NCBI GenBank assembly: GCA_004554085.1
Contig: SFNY01000086.1
Coordinates: forward strand, 1-6,542
Reading direction: 5' to 3'
Origin: Clostridiales bacterium
GTDB taxonomy: Bacteria > Bacillota > Clostridia > Christensenellales > Aristaeellaceae
Length of the DNA stretch: 6,542 nt
The stretch's first letter is position 1. Each line of letters starts with the position of its first letter. A program made the position numbers and the translations under genes. The notes beneath the pieces are model-generated. The model was not told the DNA's origin. It did no database searches and worked only from the letters and a program-made list of their open reading frames with translations. Positions 1-5,622 of this stretch are shown here, one piece after another.

Positions 1-7
1 CTTTCAT
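1..7 (-). CDS. Start of a gene running off the left edge (partial)
   Basis: Only the first two codons, ATG AAA (7 to 2), lie in the window, so the product cannot be named. The start is supported by an AAGGAGG ribosome binding site (minus strand, 21-15) with 7 nt between it and the ATG, and by a promoter-like sequence about 46 bases further upstream. The gene runs in the same direction as the secreted-protein gene at 267-854, but hairpins, including a likely terminator at 144-170, separate the two. It is therefore probably its own transcription unit. Confidence 0.6.
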
Positions 8-52
8 GATGATGCCTCCTTGCTTTATTCTCGTGGTTGCCAGACCGCTTTC

Positions 53-81
53 AGTATAGCATTGGAGGCCTTTTTCTCTAA
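53..81 (-). promoter_or_regulatory. Probable promoter of the gene leaving the left edge
   Basis: On the minus strand there is a -10 box TATACT (58-53), preceded directly by TGC, which makes it an extended -10 element. A weak -35 TTAGAG lies 17 nt upstream (81-76). Transcription would start near 46, giving a leader of about 40 nt that contains the AAGGAGG site. The extended -10 is the main support, because the -35 is poor. Confidence 0.5.
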
Positions 82-93
82 GTCTTTTTCTTC

Positions 94-115
94 ACCCCCT
101 GTTGAACTGGGGGGT
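94..115. repeat. Small C-run/G-run hairpin in the intergenic region
   Basis: ACCCCC (94-99) pairs with GGGGGT (110-115) around a loop containing GTTGAAC. It lies just upstream of the promoter at 53-81. Neither strand has a T-run after the stem, so it is not a good intrinsic terminator. A similar layout, with GTTGAAC between a C-run and a G-run, recurs at 6457-6469. That may be chance. Confidence 0.3.
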
Positions 116-143
116 CATCTTGCCTGTTCGGCGCACAAATATT

Positions 144-170
144 GTGGCGGGGGAGCATCTCCCCCGCCAC
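144..170 (-). terminator. Likely terminator of the secreted-protein gene
   Basis: A perfect 12-bp GC-rich stem (144-155 with 159-170) closes on a 3-nt loop. Read on the minus strand, the stem is followed by AATATTTGTG, which is A/T-rich but not a true T-run. It lies about 97 bases beyond the stop of the 267-854 gene and ahead of the promoter for the next minus-strand gene, as expected for a unit boundary. On the plus strand the following bases (TGTTCATTT) are also T-rich, so it could act in both directions. Confidence 0.55.
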
Positions 171-183
171 TGTTCATTTCCGG

Positions 184-197
184 GACGGCGCGCCGTC
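184..197. repeat. 14-bp perfect GC palindrome
   Basis: GACGGCGCGCCGTC is its own reverse complement with no spacer. It lies between the hairpin at 144-170 and the interrupted inverted repeat at 213-258. Without a loop it would make a poor RNA hairpin, so a protein site or chance in GC-rich DNA are the simplest readings. Confidence 0.35.
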
Positions 198-212
198 ATC
201 ATGTTGCAATCC

Positions 213-258
213 GCATGCGCATATCTGATCCCCCTTTAAGCGCGGATCAGGCGCATGC
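213..258 (-). repeat. Long interrupted inverted repeat just past the stop codon
   Basis: GCATGCGC (213-220) and CTGATCC (225-231) pair with GGATCAG (244-250) and GCGCATGC (251-258). This gives 15 bp of stem with a 4-nt bulge (ATAT, 221-224) and a 12-nt loop. It begins 8 bases beyond the TAG stop of the 267-854 gene, so it is probably a 3' RNA structure of that transcript that blocks exonucleases or helps termination. It has no T-run after it. A degraded repeat element is the alternative. Confidence 0.45.
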
Positions 259-266
259 CCCGCTGC

Positions 267-854
267 CTATTCCGCAAGCAGGCTGATTCCGGCAAGAATG
301 CTGTCCATCTCTTCGGGAATGTATTCATCCAGATCATACTCCATGTATTCGGCAAAGCCGTCCGTTACGATCAGCGAAACACACATAATGTCGCTGCCGT
401 GCACCAGGAATGTCATGCCCAGTCCATAGCCCGTTGACCTCTGCACAAAGCTTAAGGTGGAGATTCCCGCAGCGGTTGTCGCGGTCACGCAGTCCGAAGC
501 CGAGTATTTCTGGCTCAGCATCTGTATAATCGCATTTGTCACCGTCTCAACGCCGTACTTCTCGATATACTCCTCGGCTCCCAGGCTATCAGCAGACACT
601 CTCGTAAACATGATCGTCTCGCCGCCAGTGCTCAACACGATCTCATCCTCTGTTTGCGTATCGATGCTGTAGGAACCCTTCACATCAATCGCATATCCGC
701 CCAGTTCAAAGCCCGGGTTGCTCTCATATCCAAGAAGCGCATTCAACTGCTCCTGCAGATCCTTGATGCTGTCATAATCCAACGAATCCGCAAAGCCGGA
801 CACAGGCAGCGTCACCAGTGCAATCAGAAGCAGGATCAAAGCCAATTTCCGCAA
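267..854 (-). CDS. Small secreted protein of unknown function
   Basis: I do not recognise the family. The 195-residue product has a signal peptide: RK at residues 2-3, a hydrophobic core at about 4-19 and a likely cut after SGFA (about 22). There is no lipobox cysteine, so it is probably released or loosely attached. The mature part is acidic, about 170 residues, with alternating strand-like segments (53-63, 79-86, 130-137, 146-164) and two helix-like ones (93-116, 170-192). This layout recalls PsbP/Mog1-like small domains, but that is inference. I chose TTG 854 because GGAGGGGG (869-862) sits 7 nt ahead of it and it gives a compact signal peptide. An ATG at 881 would give 204 residues, but its ribosome binding site would fall at the transcription start of the promoter at 900-928. 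GC content looks lower than in the exporter operon. It is transcribed alone. Confidence 0.85.
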   Translation of the reverse strand: MRKLALILLLIALVTLPVSGFADSLDYDSIKDLQEQLNALLGYESNPGFELGGYAIDVKGSYSIDTQTEDEIVLSTGGETIMFTRVSADSLGAEEYIEKYGVETVTNAIIQMLSQKYSASDCVTATTAAGISTLSFVQRSTGYGLGMTFLVHGSDIMCVSLIVTDGFAEYMEYDLDEYIPEEMDSILAGISLLAE

Positions 855-861
855 AACAATA

Positions 862-869
862 CCCCCTCC
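862..869 (-). promoter_or_regulatory. Ribosome binding site that favours the TTG start at 854
   Basis: GGAGGGGG (869-862) lies 7 nt ahead of TTG 854. The competing site for ATG 881, GAGGTGA (897-891), spans the predicted transcription start at about 893 and would be only partly present in the mRNA. This is why the shorter reading frame is preferred. Confidence 0.55.
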
Positions 870-899
870 ACGATCTCTCATGACATAATCTCACCTCAA

Positions 900-928
900 A
901 TTATACAATGTTTCGCTACTTCTGTCAA
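900..928 (-). promoter_or_regulatory. Perfect sigma-A-type promoter of the secreted-protein gene
   Basis: On the minus strand TTGACA (928-923) and TATAAT (905-900) are both full consensus and are separated by exactly 17 nt (922-906). Transcription should start near 893. There is no obvious operator, so strong constitutive transcription is the simplest expectation. Confidence 0.85.
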
Positions 929-1220
929 CGATTCATTATTTATACGATAATTTCAAGTCAACCGCATTCGGCTGTGGATTGCACGGGGGCGCGCTGCATC
1001 CGCAGCCGGATTCGCAGCACAGCCGGGAACCAGTTCTTCCAGCCTGTACAAACCGCGAACACAGGGCACCGAAATGAAGCACGCCCCATGCTTTATACAC
1101 CCTATCGATGGTTGCCGCCGTTATTCTCCGGATCAAGCGCAAGCTTGCTGGTGTGAAGCTCAGGAAACCCGCCATCCACAAGCGGTTCCTGTTCTTGCTT
1201 TTCCTCCCCGTATCATACTT
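929..1220. other. Intergenic stretch without a convincing gene
   Basis: This is non-coding or decayed DNA between the promoter at 900-928 and the hairpins behind the exporter operon. It holds an 8-bp inverted repeat, CGGCTGTG (969-976) with CACAGCCG (1018-1025), which encloses a small hairpin, ATCCG (998-1002) with CGGAT (1007-1011). On the minus strand 1212-1102 reads as 36 protein-like codons ending in TAG, with no usable start codon or ribosome binding site. That could be a gene remnant. A longer open frame across this area (minus strand, 1298-936) spans both terminator-like hairpins and the -35 box and is not believable. Confidence 0.4.
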
Positions 1221-1252
1221 GAAGCCCCATCGCTTCAACGCAATGGGGCTTC
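1221..1252 (-). terminator. Strong hairpin downstream of the exporter operon
   Basis: GAAGCCCCAT (1221-1230) pairs perfectly with ATGGGGCTTC (1243-1252). Three further inner pairs are possible around the loop. It lies 50-80 bases past the stop of exporter subunit 2 and is the best candidate for the end of the operon. On the minus strand there is no T-run after the stem, while on the plus strand TTT follows. The sequence is therefore a strong structure but an imperfect intrinsic terminator for this operon. Confidence 0.5.
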
Positions 1253-1263
1253 TTTGACAGTCT

Positions 1264-1291
1264 GCGGCGTGAAGCACATGCTCCACGCCGC
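1264..1291 (-). terminator. First hairpin after the exporter operon stop
   Basis: GCGGCGTG (1264-1271) pairs with CACGCCGC (1284-1291), with a smaller inner stem (AGC with GCT). It begins about 10 bases after the TGA of subunit 2. It lacks a T-run, so it may protect the 3' end of the mRNA or act together with the hairpin at 1221-1252. Confidence 0.4.
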
Positions 1292-1301
1292 CCTTCATTT
1301 T

Positions 1302-3179
1302 TCAGCTCAGCTCGGACAGGCCCGTGCACAGCTCATAGTACCGTCCCTTCTGCCGCAGCAGATCGTCGTGGTCGCCGCGCTCGATGATCTCGCCGTTCTC
1401 CAGCACCATGATGGCGTTGGCGTTGCGCACGGTGGACAGGCGGTGGGCGATGACGAAGGTGGTGCGGTTCTCCATGATGCGATCCATGCCCTTCTCGATC
1501 ATGCGCTCGGTGCGGGTGTCGACGGAGCTGGTGGCCTCGTCCAGCACCAGGATGGGCGCCTTGCTCAGCGCGGCCCGGGCGATGTTCAAGAGCTGCCGCT
1601 GGCCCTGGGACAGGTTTGCGCCGTCGCCCTCGATCACGGTGTTGTAGCCGTCGGACAGGCGCTTGATGAAGCCGTGGGCCGAGGCCGTCTTTGCGGCGGC
1701 GATGACCTCCTCGTCGGTGGCGTCCAGCCGCCCGTAGCGGATGTTCTCCATGATCGTGCCGGTGAACAGGTGGGTGTCCTGAAGCACCATGGCGATGTTC
1801 TTGCGCAGGGTATCGCGCTTGATGCTGCGGATGTCCATGCCATCGATGGTGATGCGGCCGGATTCGATGTCGTAGAAGCGATTCAGCAGGTTGGTGATGG
1901 TGGTCTTGCCCGCGCCGGTGGAGCCGACGAAGGCGATCTTCTGGCCCGGACGCGCGTAGAGCGAGATGTGCCTGAGCACGGTCTTTTCCGGCACGTAGCC
2001 GAAGGTCACGTCGTCCAGCACCACGTGGCCCTCGATCACCGGATCCAAGGCGTTCTCCGGATCGGGCTCCTCGGGATTTTCGTCCATGATCTGGAACACG
2101 CGCTCCGCGCCCGCAAGGGCGGAGAACACGGTGCTCACCTGCTGGGAGAGCTCATTGATCGGGCGCGCGAACTGGCTGGCGTAGTTGACGAAGATGGCCA
2201 GACCGCCCACGTCAAACTTGCCCAGCACGCACAGCACGCCGCCGATGCCCGCCGTCAGGGAGTAGCTGACCTTGGAGATGTTGCCCATCACCGGGCCCAT
2301 GATGCCGCCGAAGAACAGTGCGCGGGCCTGCTTTTCGCGCAGGTCGTCGTTCAGGCGGCCGAACTCCTCCTCGCACACGCCCTCGTGGTTGAACACCTTG
2401 ACGACCTTCTGACCGGCCACGGTCTCCTCGATGTAGCCGTTGACCGCGCCCAGCGCCGCCTGCTGGGCGGAGTAGAAGCGGCGGCTGCGCTTCATGATGG
2501 ACATGCTGCCCTTGAAGAACAGCGGCAGGAACACCACGGTGATCAGCGTCAGCCAGATGTTGGTGTACACCATCATCACCAGCGTGCCCAGCAGCGTGGC
2601 CGTGCCGGAGATCATCGAAATCACCGAGTTGTCCAGCATCATGCCGATGTTGTCCACGTCGTTGGTGAAGCGGCTCATGATTTCGCCGTTGTTGTGGGAG
2701 TCGAAGAAGCGCACGGGCAGCTTCTGCAGCTTTTCAAACAGGTCGTGGCGGATGCGCTCCACGGCGCTCTGGGACACGCCCACCATCAGCCGGTACTGCA
2801 AAAAGCTCGCCAGCACGCCCACCATGTAGGTCACCAGCAGCAGAATCAGCATGGACATCAGGCTGCTGACGCGCTGGGCGGCAGGAACCGTCCCGTCTGC
2901 GATCATATTGAGGATCGGTCGCAGCATGTAGCCGCTGACCATACTCGCCGCGGTGCTCAACAGCAGGCACAGGGCCACCACGATCAGGCGCGGCCAGAAC
3001 TTGCCGATGTAGGAGAAGATGCGGCCGATGGTCTTGCCCGCATCCTTGGGCTTGCCCATTGCCGGGGTTTTGGGACCCGGGCCATTGTGCCGCCGGGGCA
3101 TAGCGCTGCGGCTGTCCGCTGCCGCGCTGGCGCTGGTGTTGTAGCGCTGCTGCAATCTTTCAAGCGTGCGTCCCGCCAT
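1302..3179 (-). CDS. Heterodimeric ABC exporter, subunit 2 (catalytic Walker B Glu)
   Basis: This 625-residue fused membrane/ATPase subunit is a type IV (B-family) ABC exporter half. It should pair with the subunit encoded directly upstream to pump a lipophilic compound, drug or peptide out of the cell; the substrate is unknown. An unusual soluble N-terminal extension (about 1-55, with a Gly/Pro/Lys-rich patch at 30-48) precedes six membrane helices (about 65-93, 107-133, 186-207, 210-229, 289-320, 325-355). The ATPase domain has the A-loop Tyr395, Walker A GSTGAGKTT (419-427), Q-loop Gln467, signature LSQGQ (523-527), Walker B ILVLDE with Asp547 and Glu548, D-loop SSVD and switch His579. Glu548 and His579 are the normal catalytic residues. 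The signature has Gln for the usual first Gly, so this half completes the degenerate site with subunit 1's Walker motifs. ATG 3179 overlaps the upstream TGA by one base, and GGGAGG (3192-3187) lies 7 nt ahead of it. Confidence 0.95.
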   Translation of the reverse strand: MAGRTLERLQQRYNTSASAAADSRSAMPRRHNGPGPKTPAMGKPKDAGKTIGRIFSYIGKFWPRLIVVALCLLLSTAASMVSGYMLRPILNMIADGTVPAAQRVSSLMSMLILLLVTYMVGVLASFLQYRLMVGVSQSAVERIRHDLFEKLQKLPVRFFDSHNNGEIMSRFTNDVDNIGMMLDNSVISMISGTATLLGTLVMMVYTNIWLTLITVVFLPLFFKGSMSIMKRSRRFYSAQQAALGAVNGYIEETVAGQKVVKVFNHEGVCEEEFGRLNDDLREKQARALFFGGIMGPVMGNISKVSYSLTAGIGGVLCVLGKFDVGGLAIFVNYASQFARPINELSQQVSTVFSALAGAERVFQIMDENPEEPDPENALDPVIEGHVVLDDVTFGYVPEKTVLRHISLYARPGQKIAFVGSTGAGKTTITNLLNRFYDIESGRITIDGMDIRSIKRDTLRKNIAMVLQDTHLFTGTIMENIRYGRLDATDEEVIAAAKTASAHGFIKRLSDGYNTVIEGDGANLSQGQRQLLNIARAALSKAPILVLDEATSSVDTRTERMIEKGMDRIMENRTTFVIAHRLSTVRNANAIMVLENGEIIERGDHDDLLRQKGRYYELCTGLSELS

Positions 3180-4972
3180 CAGTCTCCCTCCCTTCCATCC
3201 ACAGGGGCCGCCGCCTCCGCCATCACGGATTCGCGGCCGGATTCCTGGGATTCGTAGATCTCCTGATACTCCCGGTTGCTCCTGAGCAGCTCGTCGTGGG
3301 TGCCCACGCCGGTGATTCTGCCGTCGTCCAGCACGATGATCTGATCCGCGTCCCGCACGGAGGAGATGCGCTGGGCGATGATGATCTTGGTGGAGTCCCT
3401 CAGTTCGTTTGTGAACGCGCGGCGGATCTTCGCCTCGGTGGCGGTGTCCACGGCGCTGGTGGAGTCGTCCAGAATCAGGATCTTGGGCTTCTTCAAGAGC
3501 GCGCGGGCGATGCACAGGCGCTGCTTCTGTCCGCCGGAGACGTTCGTGCCGCCCTGATCCAGGCCGCTCTCGTATCCCTCGGGGAAGCGCTCGACGAACT
3601 CGTCCGCCTGGGCGCTGCGGGCCGCCGCACGAATCTCCTCGTCGGAGGCGTCCTCGTCGCCCCAACGCAGGTTCTCGGCGATGGTGCCGGAGAACAGCAC
3701 GTTCTTCTGGAGCACCATGCCCACGCCGTCGCGCAGGTGCTTCAGGCTGTAATCCTTCACATTCACGCCGTCCACCAGCACCTCGCCCTCATCCACGTCG
3801 TAGAGGCGGGGAATCATGGACACCAGCGTGCTCTTGCCGGAGCCGGTGGAGCCGATGACGCCCACCGTCTGACCCGGCAGGATGCGCAGGTTCACATTGT
3901 CCAGCACCTTCTCCTCGCTGTTCTTGTAGTAGCGGAAGGATACGTTCCTGAACTCCACGCCGCCCTGCTCCACCCTTCTCTCAGGCTGGGCACAGTTATC
4001 GTCGGTGAGGTCGATCTGCTCGTCCAGCACCTCGGAGATGCGGCGCGCAGAGGCCATGGAGCGCGAGGAGATCATGAACATCATGGACACCATCAAGAGC
4101 GACATCAGAATCTGGGTCATGTAGGTGATGAAGGCGCTCAGGTCGCCCACCAGCATCGTACCGGCGATGACCCGGTTGCCGCCCAGCCACACCACGGCCA
4201 CGCTGGTCAGGTTCATGATGAGCATCATCAGCGGCATCATCATCACCATCACGCGCATGGCGCTCAGGCCGGCCTGCTTCAGCTCGCCGTTGGCATGATC
4301 GAACTTCTGCTGCTCGAAGTCCTCGCGAACGAAGGACTTCACCACGCGCACGTTGGTCAGGTTCTCCTGCACGTCGGTGTTCAGCGCGTCGATCTTCCCC
4401 TGCATGCGGGTGAAGCGGGGGAAGCCCGCGCGGATCACCAGCACCTGCACCACGAGCAGCACCGGTATGGTGATCGCCAGCACCCGGGCCAGCTCAGGAT
4501 CGCGGATGATGACCATCACCAGCGCGCCGATGAGCATGCCGGGTGCGCGCAGGAACATGCGCAGCAGCATGTTGACGAAGTTCATCACCTGGGTCACATC
4601 GTTGGTCAGGCGGGTGACCAGGGAGCCGGTGGAGAAGCGGTCGATGTTGGCGAAGGAGAACTTCTGCACCTTCGCGAACACGTCGCGGCGCAGATCCGCC
4701 GCAAAGTTGACCGCCGCCCGCGCGCCGAAGTACGCGCCGCCCACGCCGCCGAGCATCATGATGACGCTGGAGAGCACCATCAGCGCGCAGATCAGCACGA
4801 TGTGGCCGATGTCCCGGCCCTCCACGCCGGTGTTGATGATGCTGGCGTACAGGCTGGGCAGGATGACCTCGCCCAGCACCTCCACAATCATGCACAGCGG
4901 TCCGAGGACAAAGTACTTCCAATAGGGTTTCACGTACTTGCCCCAGCGCTGAAAGAAGTTCTTTCGCTTCAA
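3179..4972 (-). CDS. Heterodimeric ABC exporter, subunit 1 (degenerate Walker B/switch)
   Basis: This 597-residue exporter half has six membrane helices (about 21-45, 57-85, 131-156, 161-183, 240-265, 276-303) and a C-terminal ATPase domain. Visible motifs are Walker A GSTGSGKST (374-382), Q-loop Gln422, signature VSGGQ (478-482), Walker B ILILDD with Asp502, D-loop SAVD (506-509) and the switch region IIAQR. Position 503 is Asp where Glu normally activates water, and 534 is Gln where His is normal. Both changes mark the non-catalytic site of heterodimers such as TM287/288, BmrCD and LmrCD. Its intact signature serves the active site formed with subunit 2. Residues 239-306 contain 16 methionines. 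The start is TTG 4972, 7 nt after the marR stop, with GAGGAG (4989-4984) 11 nt upstream. No ATG or GTG start in this frame fits, since the next Met lies inside helix 1. Translation is probably coupled to marR. Confidence 0.94.
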   Translation of the reverse strand: MKRKNFFQRWGKYVKPYWKYFVLGPLCMIVEVLGEVILPSLYASIINTGVEGRDIGHIVLICALMVLSSVIMMLGGVGGAYFGARAAVNFAADLRRDVFAKVQKFSFANIDRFSTGSLVTRLTNDVTQVMNFVNMLLRMFLRAPGMLIGALVMVIIRDPELARVLAITIPVLLVVQVLVIRAGFPRFTRMQGKIDALNTDVQENLTNVRVVKSFVREDFEQQKFDHANGELKQAGLSAMRVMVMMMPLMMLIMNLTSVAVVWLGGNRVIAGTMLVGDLSAFITYMTQILMSLLMVSMMFMISSRSMASARRISEVLDEQIDLTDDNCAQPERRVEQGGVEFRNVSFRYYKNSEEKVLDNVNLRILPGQTVGVIGSTGSGKSTLVSMIPRLYDVDEGEVLVDGVNVKDYSLKHLRDGVGMVLQKNVLFSGTIAENLRWGDEDASDEEIRAAARSAQADEFVERFPEGYESGLDQGGTNVSGGQKQRLCIARALLKKPKILILDDSTSAVDTATEAKIRRAFTNELRDSTKIIIAQRISSVRDADQIIVLDDGRITGVGTHDELLRSNREYQEIYESQESGRESVMAEAAAPVDGREGD

Positions 4973-4983
4973 AGCCTCTTCAT
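4969..4983 (-). promoter_or_regulatory. Four-codon overlap frame at the marR/exporter junction
   Basis: ATG AAG AGG CTT TGA reads from 4983 to 4969. Its ATG overlaps the marR TGA (4982-4980), and its TGA overlaps the TTG start of exporter subunit 1 (4972-4970). A ribosome finishing marR could reach the TTG by sliding or reinitiation. The nested frame may be incidental, because GAGGAG (4989-4984) sits too close to its ATG for normal initiation and suits the TTG better. Confidence 0.3.
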
Positions 4984-5444
4984 CTCCTCGAATTCTGAAT
5001 CTCTCCGCCCTGCTCCAGGCGGCGCAAGTTGTCCATCTCCCGCTGCAAAAGCGACTCCAGCGCATCCAGCTCCTCCGCACTGAAGCCCGCGTAGCTCGCG
5101 GCCTCCAGCCTGCCGAAGATCTCCCGGCTGCGCTGCACCATCTCCACGCCCTTGCCGCTGATGGCGATCTCGTTGCGCCGGCCGTCCACATCGCTGCCGC
5201 AGCGCTCGATGTAGCCGCCCGCCTCCAGCTGCTTCAGCGTCCGCGCCACCGACGCGGGACTTATGTCCAGCTCCTCCGCAATCTGGGCCTGGGAGGGAAA
5301 GCGCCCCATCTCGCTGAGATGCATCAGCAGGAAGTGCTGGCTGGGATGGATGCCCAGCGAGCGCACCCGCGCCTCGATGATGCGGTGCTGCATCCGCCCG
5401 ATGTGCCGCTGCATGTAACTGATCTTGTGATACCGCTTTCTCAT
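4980..5444 (-). CDS. MarR-family transcriptional regulator
   Basis: This 154-residue protein is the usual MarR length. Helices at about 3-28 and 120-145 form the dimer interface. A winged helix-turn-helix covers about 34-97: helix PSQAQIAEELD (50-60), recognition helix around SPASVARTLKQLEAGG (62-77), then a wing with the MarR-type DVDGRR segment (85-90) and NEIAIS strand. MarR proteins usually bind a palindrome as dimers and leave it when a small ligand binds. ATG 5444 has GGAGGG (5456-5451) 6 nt ahead. The gene is first in an operon with two ABC exporter genes and has a perfect palindrome at its own transcription start. It most likely represses the operon and releases it in response to the exported compound or a related stress. 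The ligand is unknown. Streptococcal rcrR, which precedes the rcrPQ exporters, is a precedent for the arrangement. Confidence 0.93.
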   Translation of the reverse strand: MRKRYHKISYMQRHIGRMQHRIIEARVRSLGIHPSQHFLLMHLSEMGRFPSQAQIAEELDISPASVARTLKQLEAGGYIERCGSDVDGRRNEIAISGKGVEMVQRSREIFGRLEAASYAGFSAEELDALESLLQREMDNLRRLEQGGEIQNSRR

Positions 5445-5466
5445 GCCGTACCCTCCAATTCATAAG

Positions 5467-5485
5467 CGCGTTAATCATTAACGCG
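5467..5485. promoter_or_regulatory. MarR operator, perfect 19-bp palindrome
   Basis: CGCGTTAATCATTAACGCG has two 9-bp arms around a single central C (5476). Size, symmetry and the TTAAT/ATTAA core fit a MarR-dimer site. It lies just downstream of the TATAAT box (5497-5492), covering about +1 to +19, and ends 22 bases before the marR start. A bound dimer would block the promoter or the leaving polymerase. That the MarR protein binds here is inferred. Confidence 0.75.
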
Positions 5486-5491
5486 TTCACG

Positions 5492-5497
5492 ATTATA
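5492..5497 (-). promoter_or_regulatory. -10 box of the marR/exporter operon
   Basis: TATAAT on the minus strand (5497-5492) puts transcription start near 5485, at the edge of the palindrome. The hexamer 17 nt upstream (GAACTT, 5520-5515) is a poor -35, and there is no TGn extension. Basal activity may be modest or need another factor. Confidence 0.55.
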
Positions 5498-5589
5498 GAG
5501 CAAGTATGTGTACAAAGTTCGTCGGTCGCGTTTTCTTCCGGTAAAATCCGGCAGCTTTTGTCCGATGAACCGGGAAATTAACAATATTC

Positions 5590-5615
5590 TGCTATGATGG
5601 GCCCAACAGGAGGTG
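5590..5615 (+). promoter_or_regulatory. Extended -10 promoter and ribosome binding site of the divergent secreted-protein gene
   Basis: TGC followed by TATGAT (5590-5598) is an extended -10 element, and no -35 match is visible 17 nt upstream. AGGAGGTG (5608-5615) lies 7 nt before ATG 5623 and is a strong ribosome binding site. With this promoter the leader would be under 20 nt. ATTAAC (5577-5582), just upstream of the -10, matches a half of the MarR palindrome. Confidence 0.5.
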
Positions 5616-5622
5616 CATCCGC

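Noticed and set aside
936..1298. 120-codon minus-strand frame directly after the exporter operon
   Set aside because: It would run through both terminator-like hairpins, end near a promoter -35, and give a Cys/Arg-rich product without recognisable features.
1074..3257. Very long plus-strand open frame antisense to exporter subunit 2
   Set aside because: The translation is a run of Ala, His, Gln, Val and Asp without helices, motifs or a fitting ribosome binding site. It is the mirror of GC-rich codons in the real gene, which has all ABC motifs in order.
3180..3665. Upstream extension of the exporter subunit 2 frame (162 extra codons)
   Set aside because: It overlaps the ATPase domain of subunit 1 in another frame and is Arg/Gly-rich. 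ATG 3179 has a strong ribosome binding site and the usual one-base stop/start overlap.
3296..5083. Long plus-strand open frame antisense to exporter subunit 1
   Set aside because: It is His-, Ala- and Gly-rich low-complexity protein with no domain, explained by the codon bias of the opposite strand.
4973..5191. Upstream extension of the exporter subunit 1 frame to an ATG inside marR
   Set aside because: The added residues are Arg/Ser/Ala-rich noise from the marR gene in another frame. Exporter halves of this class begin shortly before the first helix, as the TTG 4972 start does.
4969..5490. Alternative minus-strand frame across marR starting in the operator
   Set aside because: It has no helix-turn-helix and is Ala/Gly/His-rich. 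The overlapping frame has a full MarR domain and a good ribosome binding site.
5540..5553. CCGG-N6-CCGG motif in the divergent intergenic region
   Set aside because: CCGG is its own reverse complement, so the symmetry is trivial, and it matches neither the MarR palindrome nor a promoter element.
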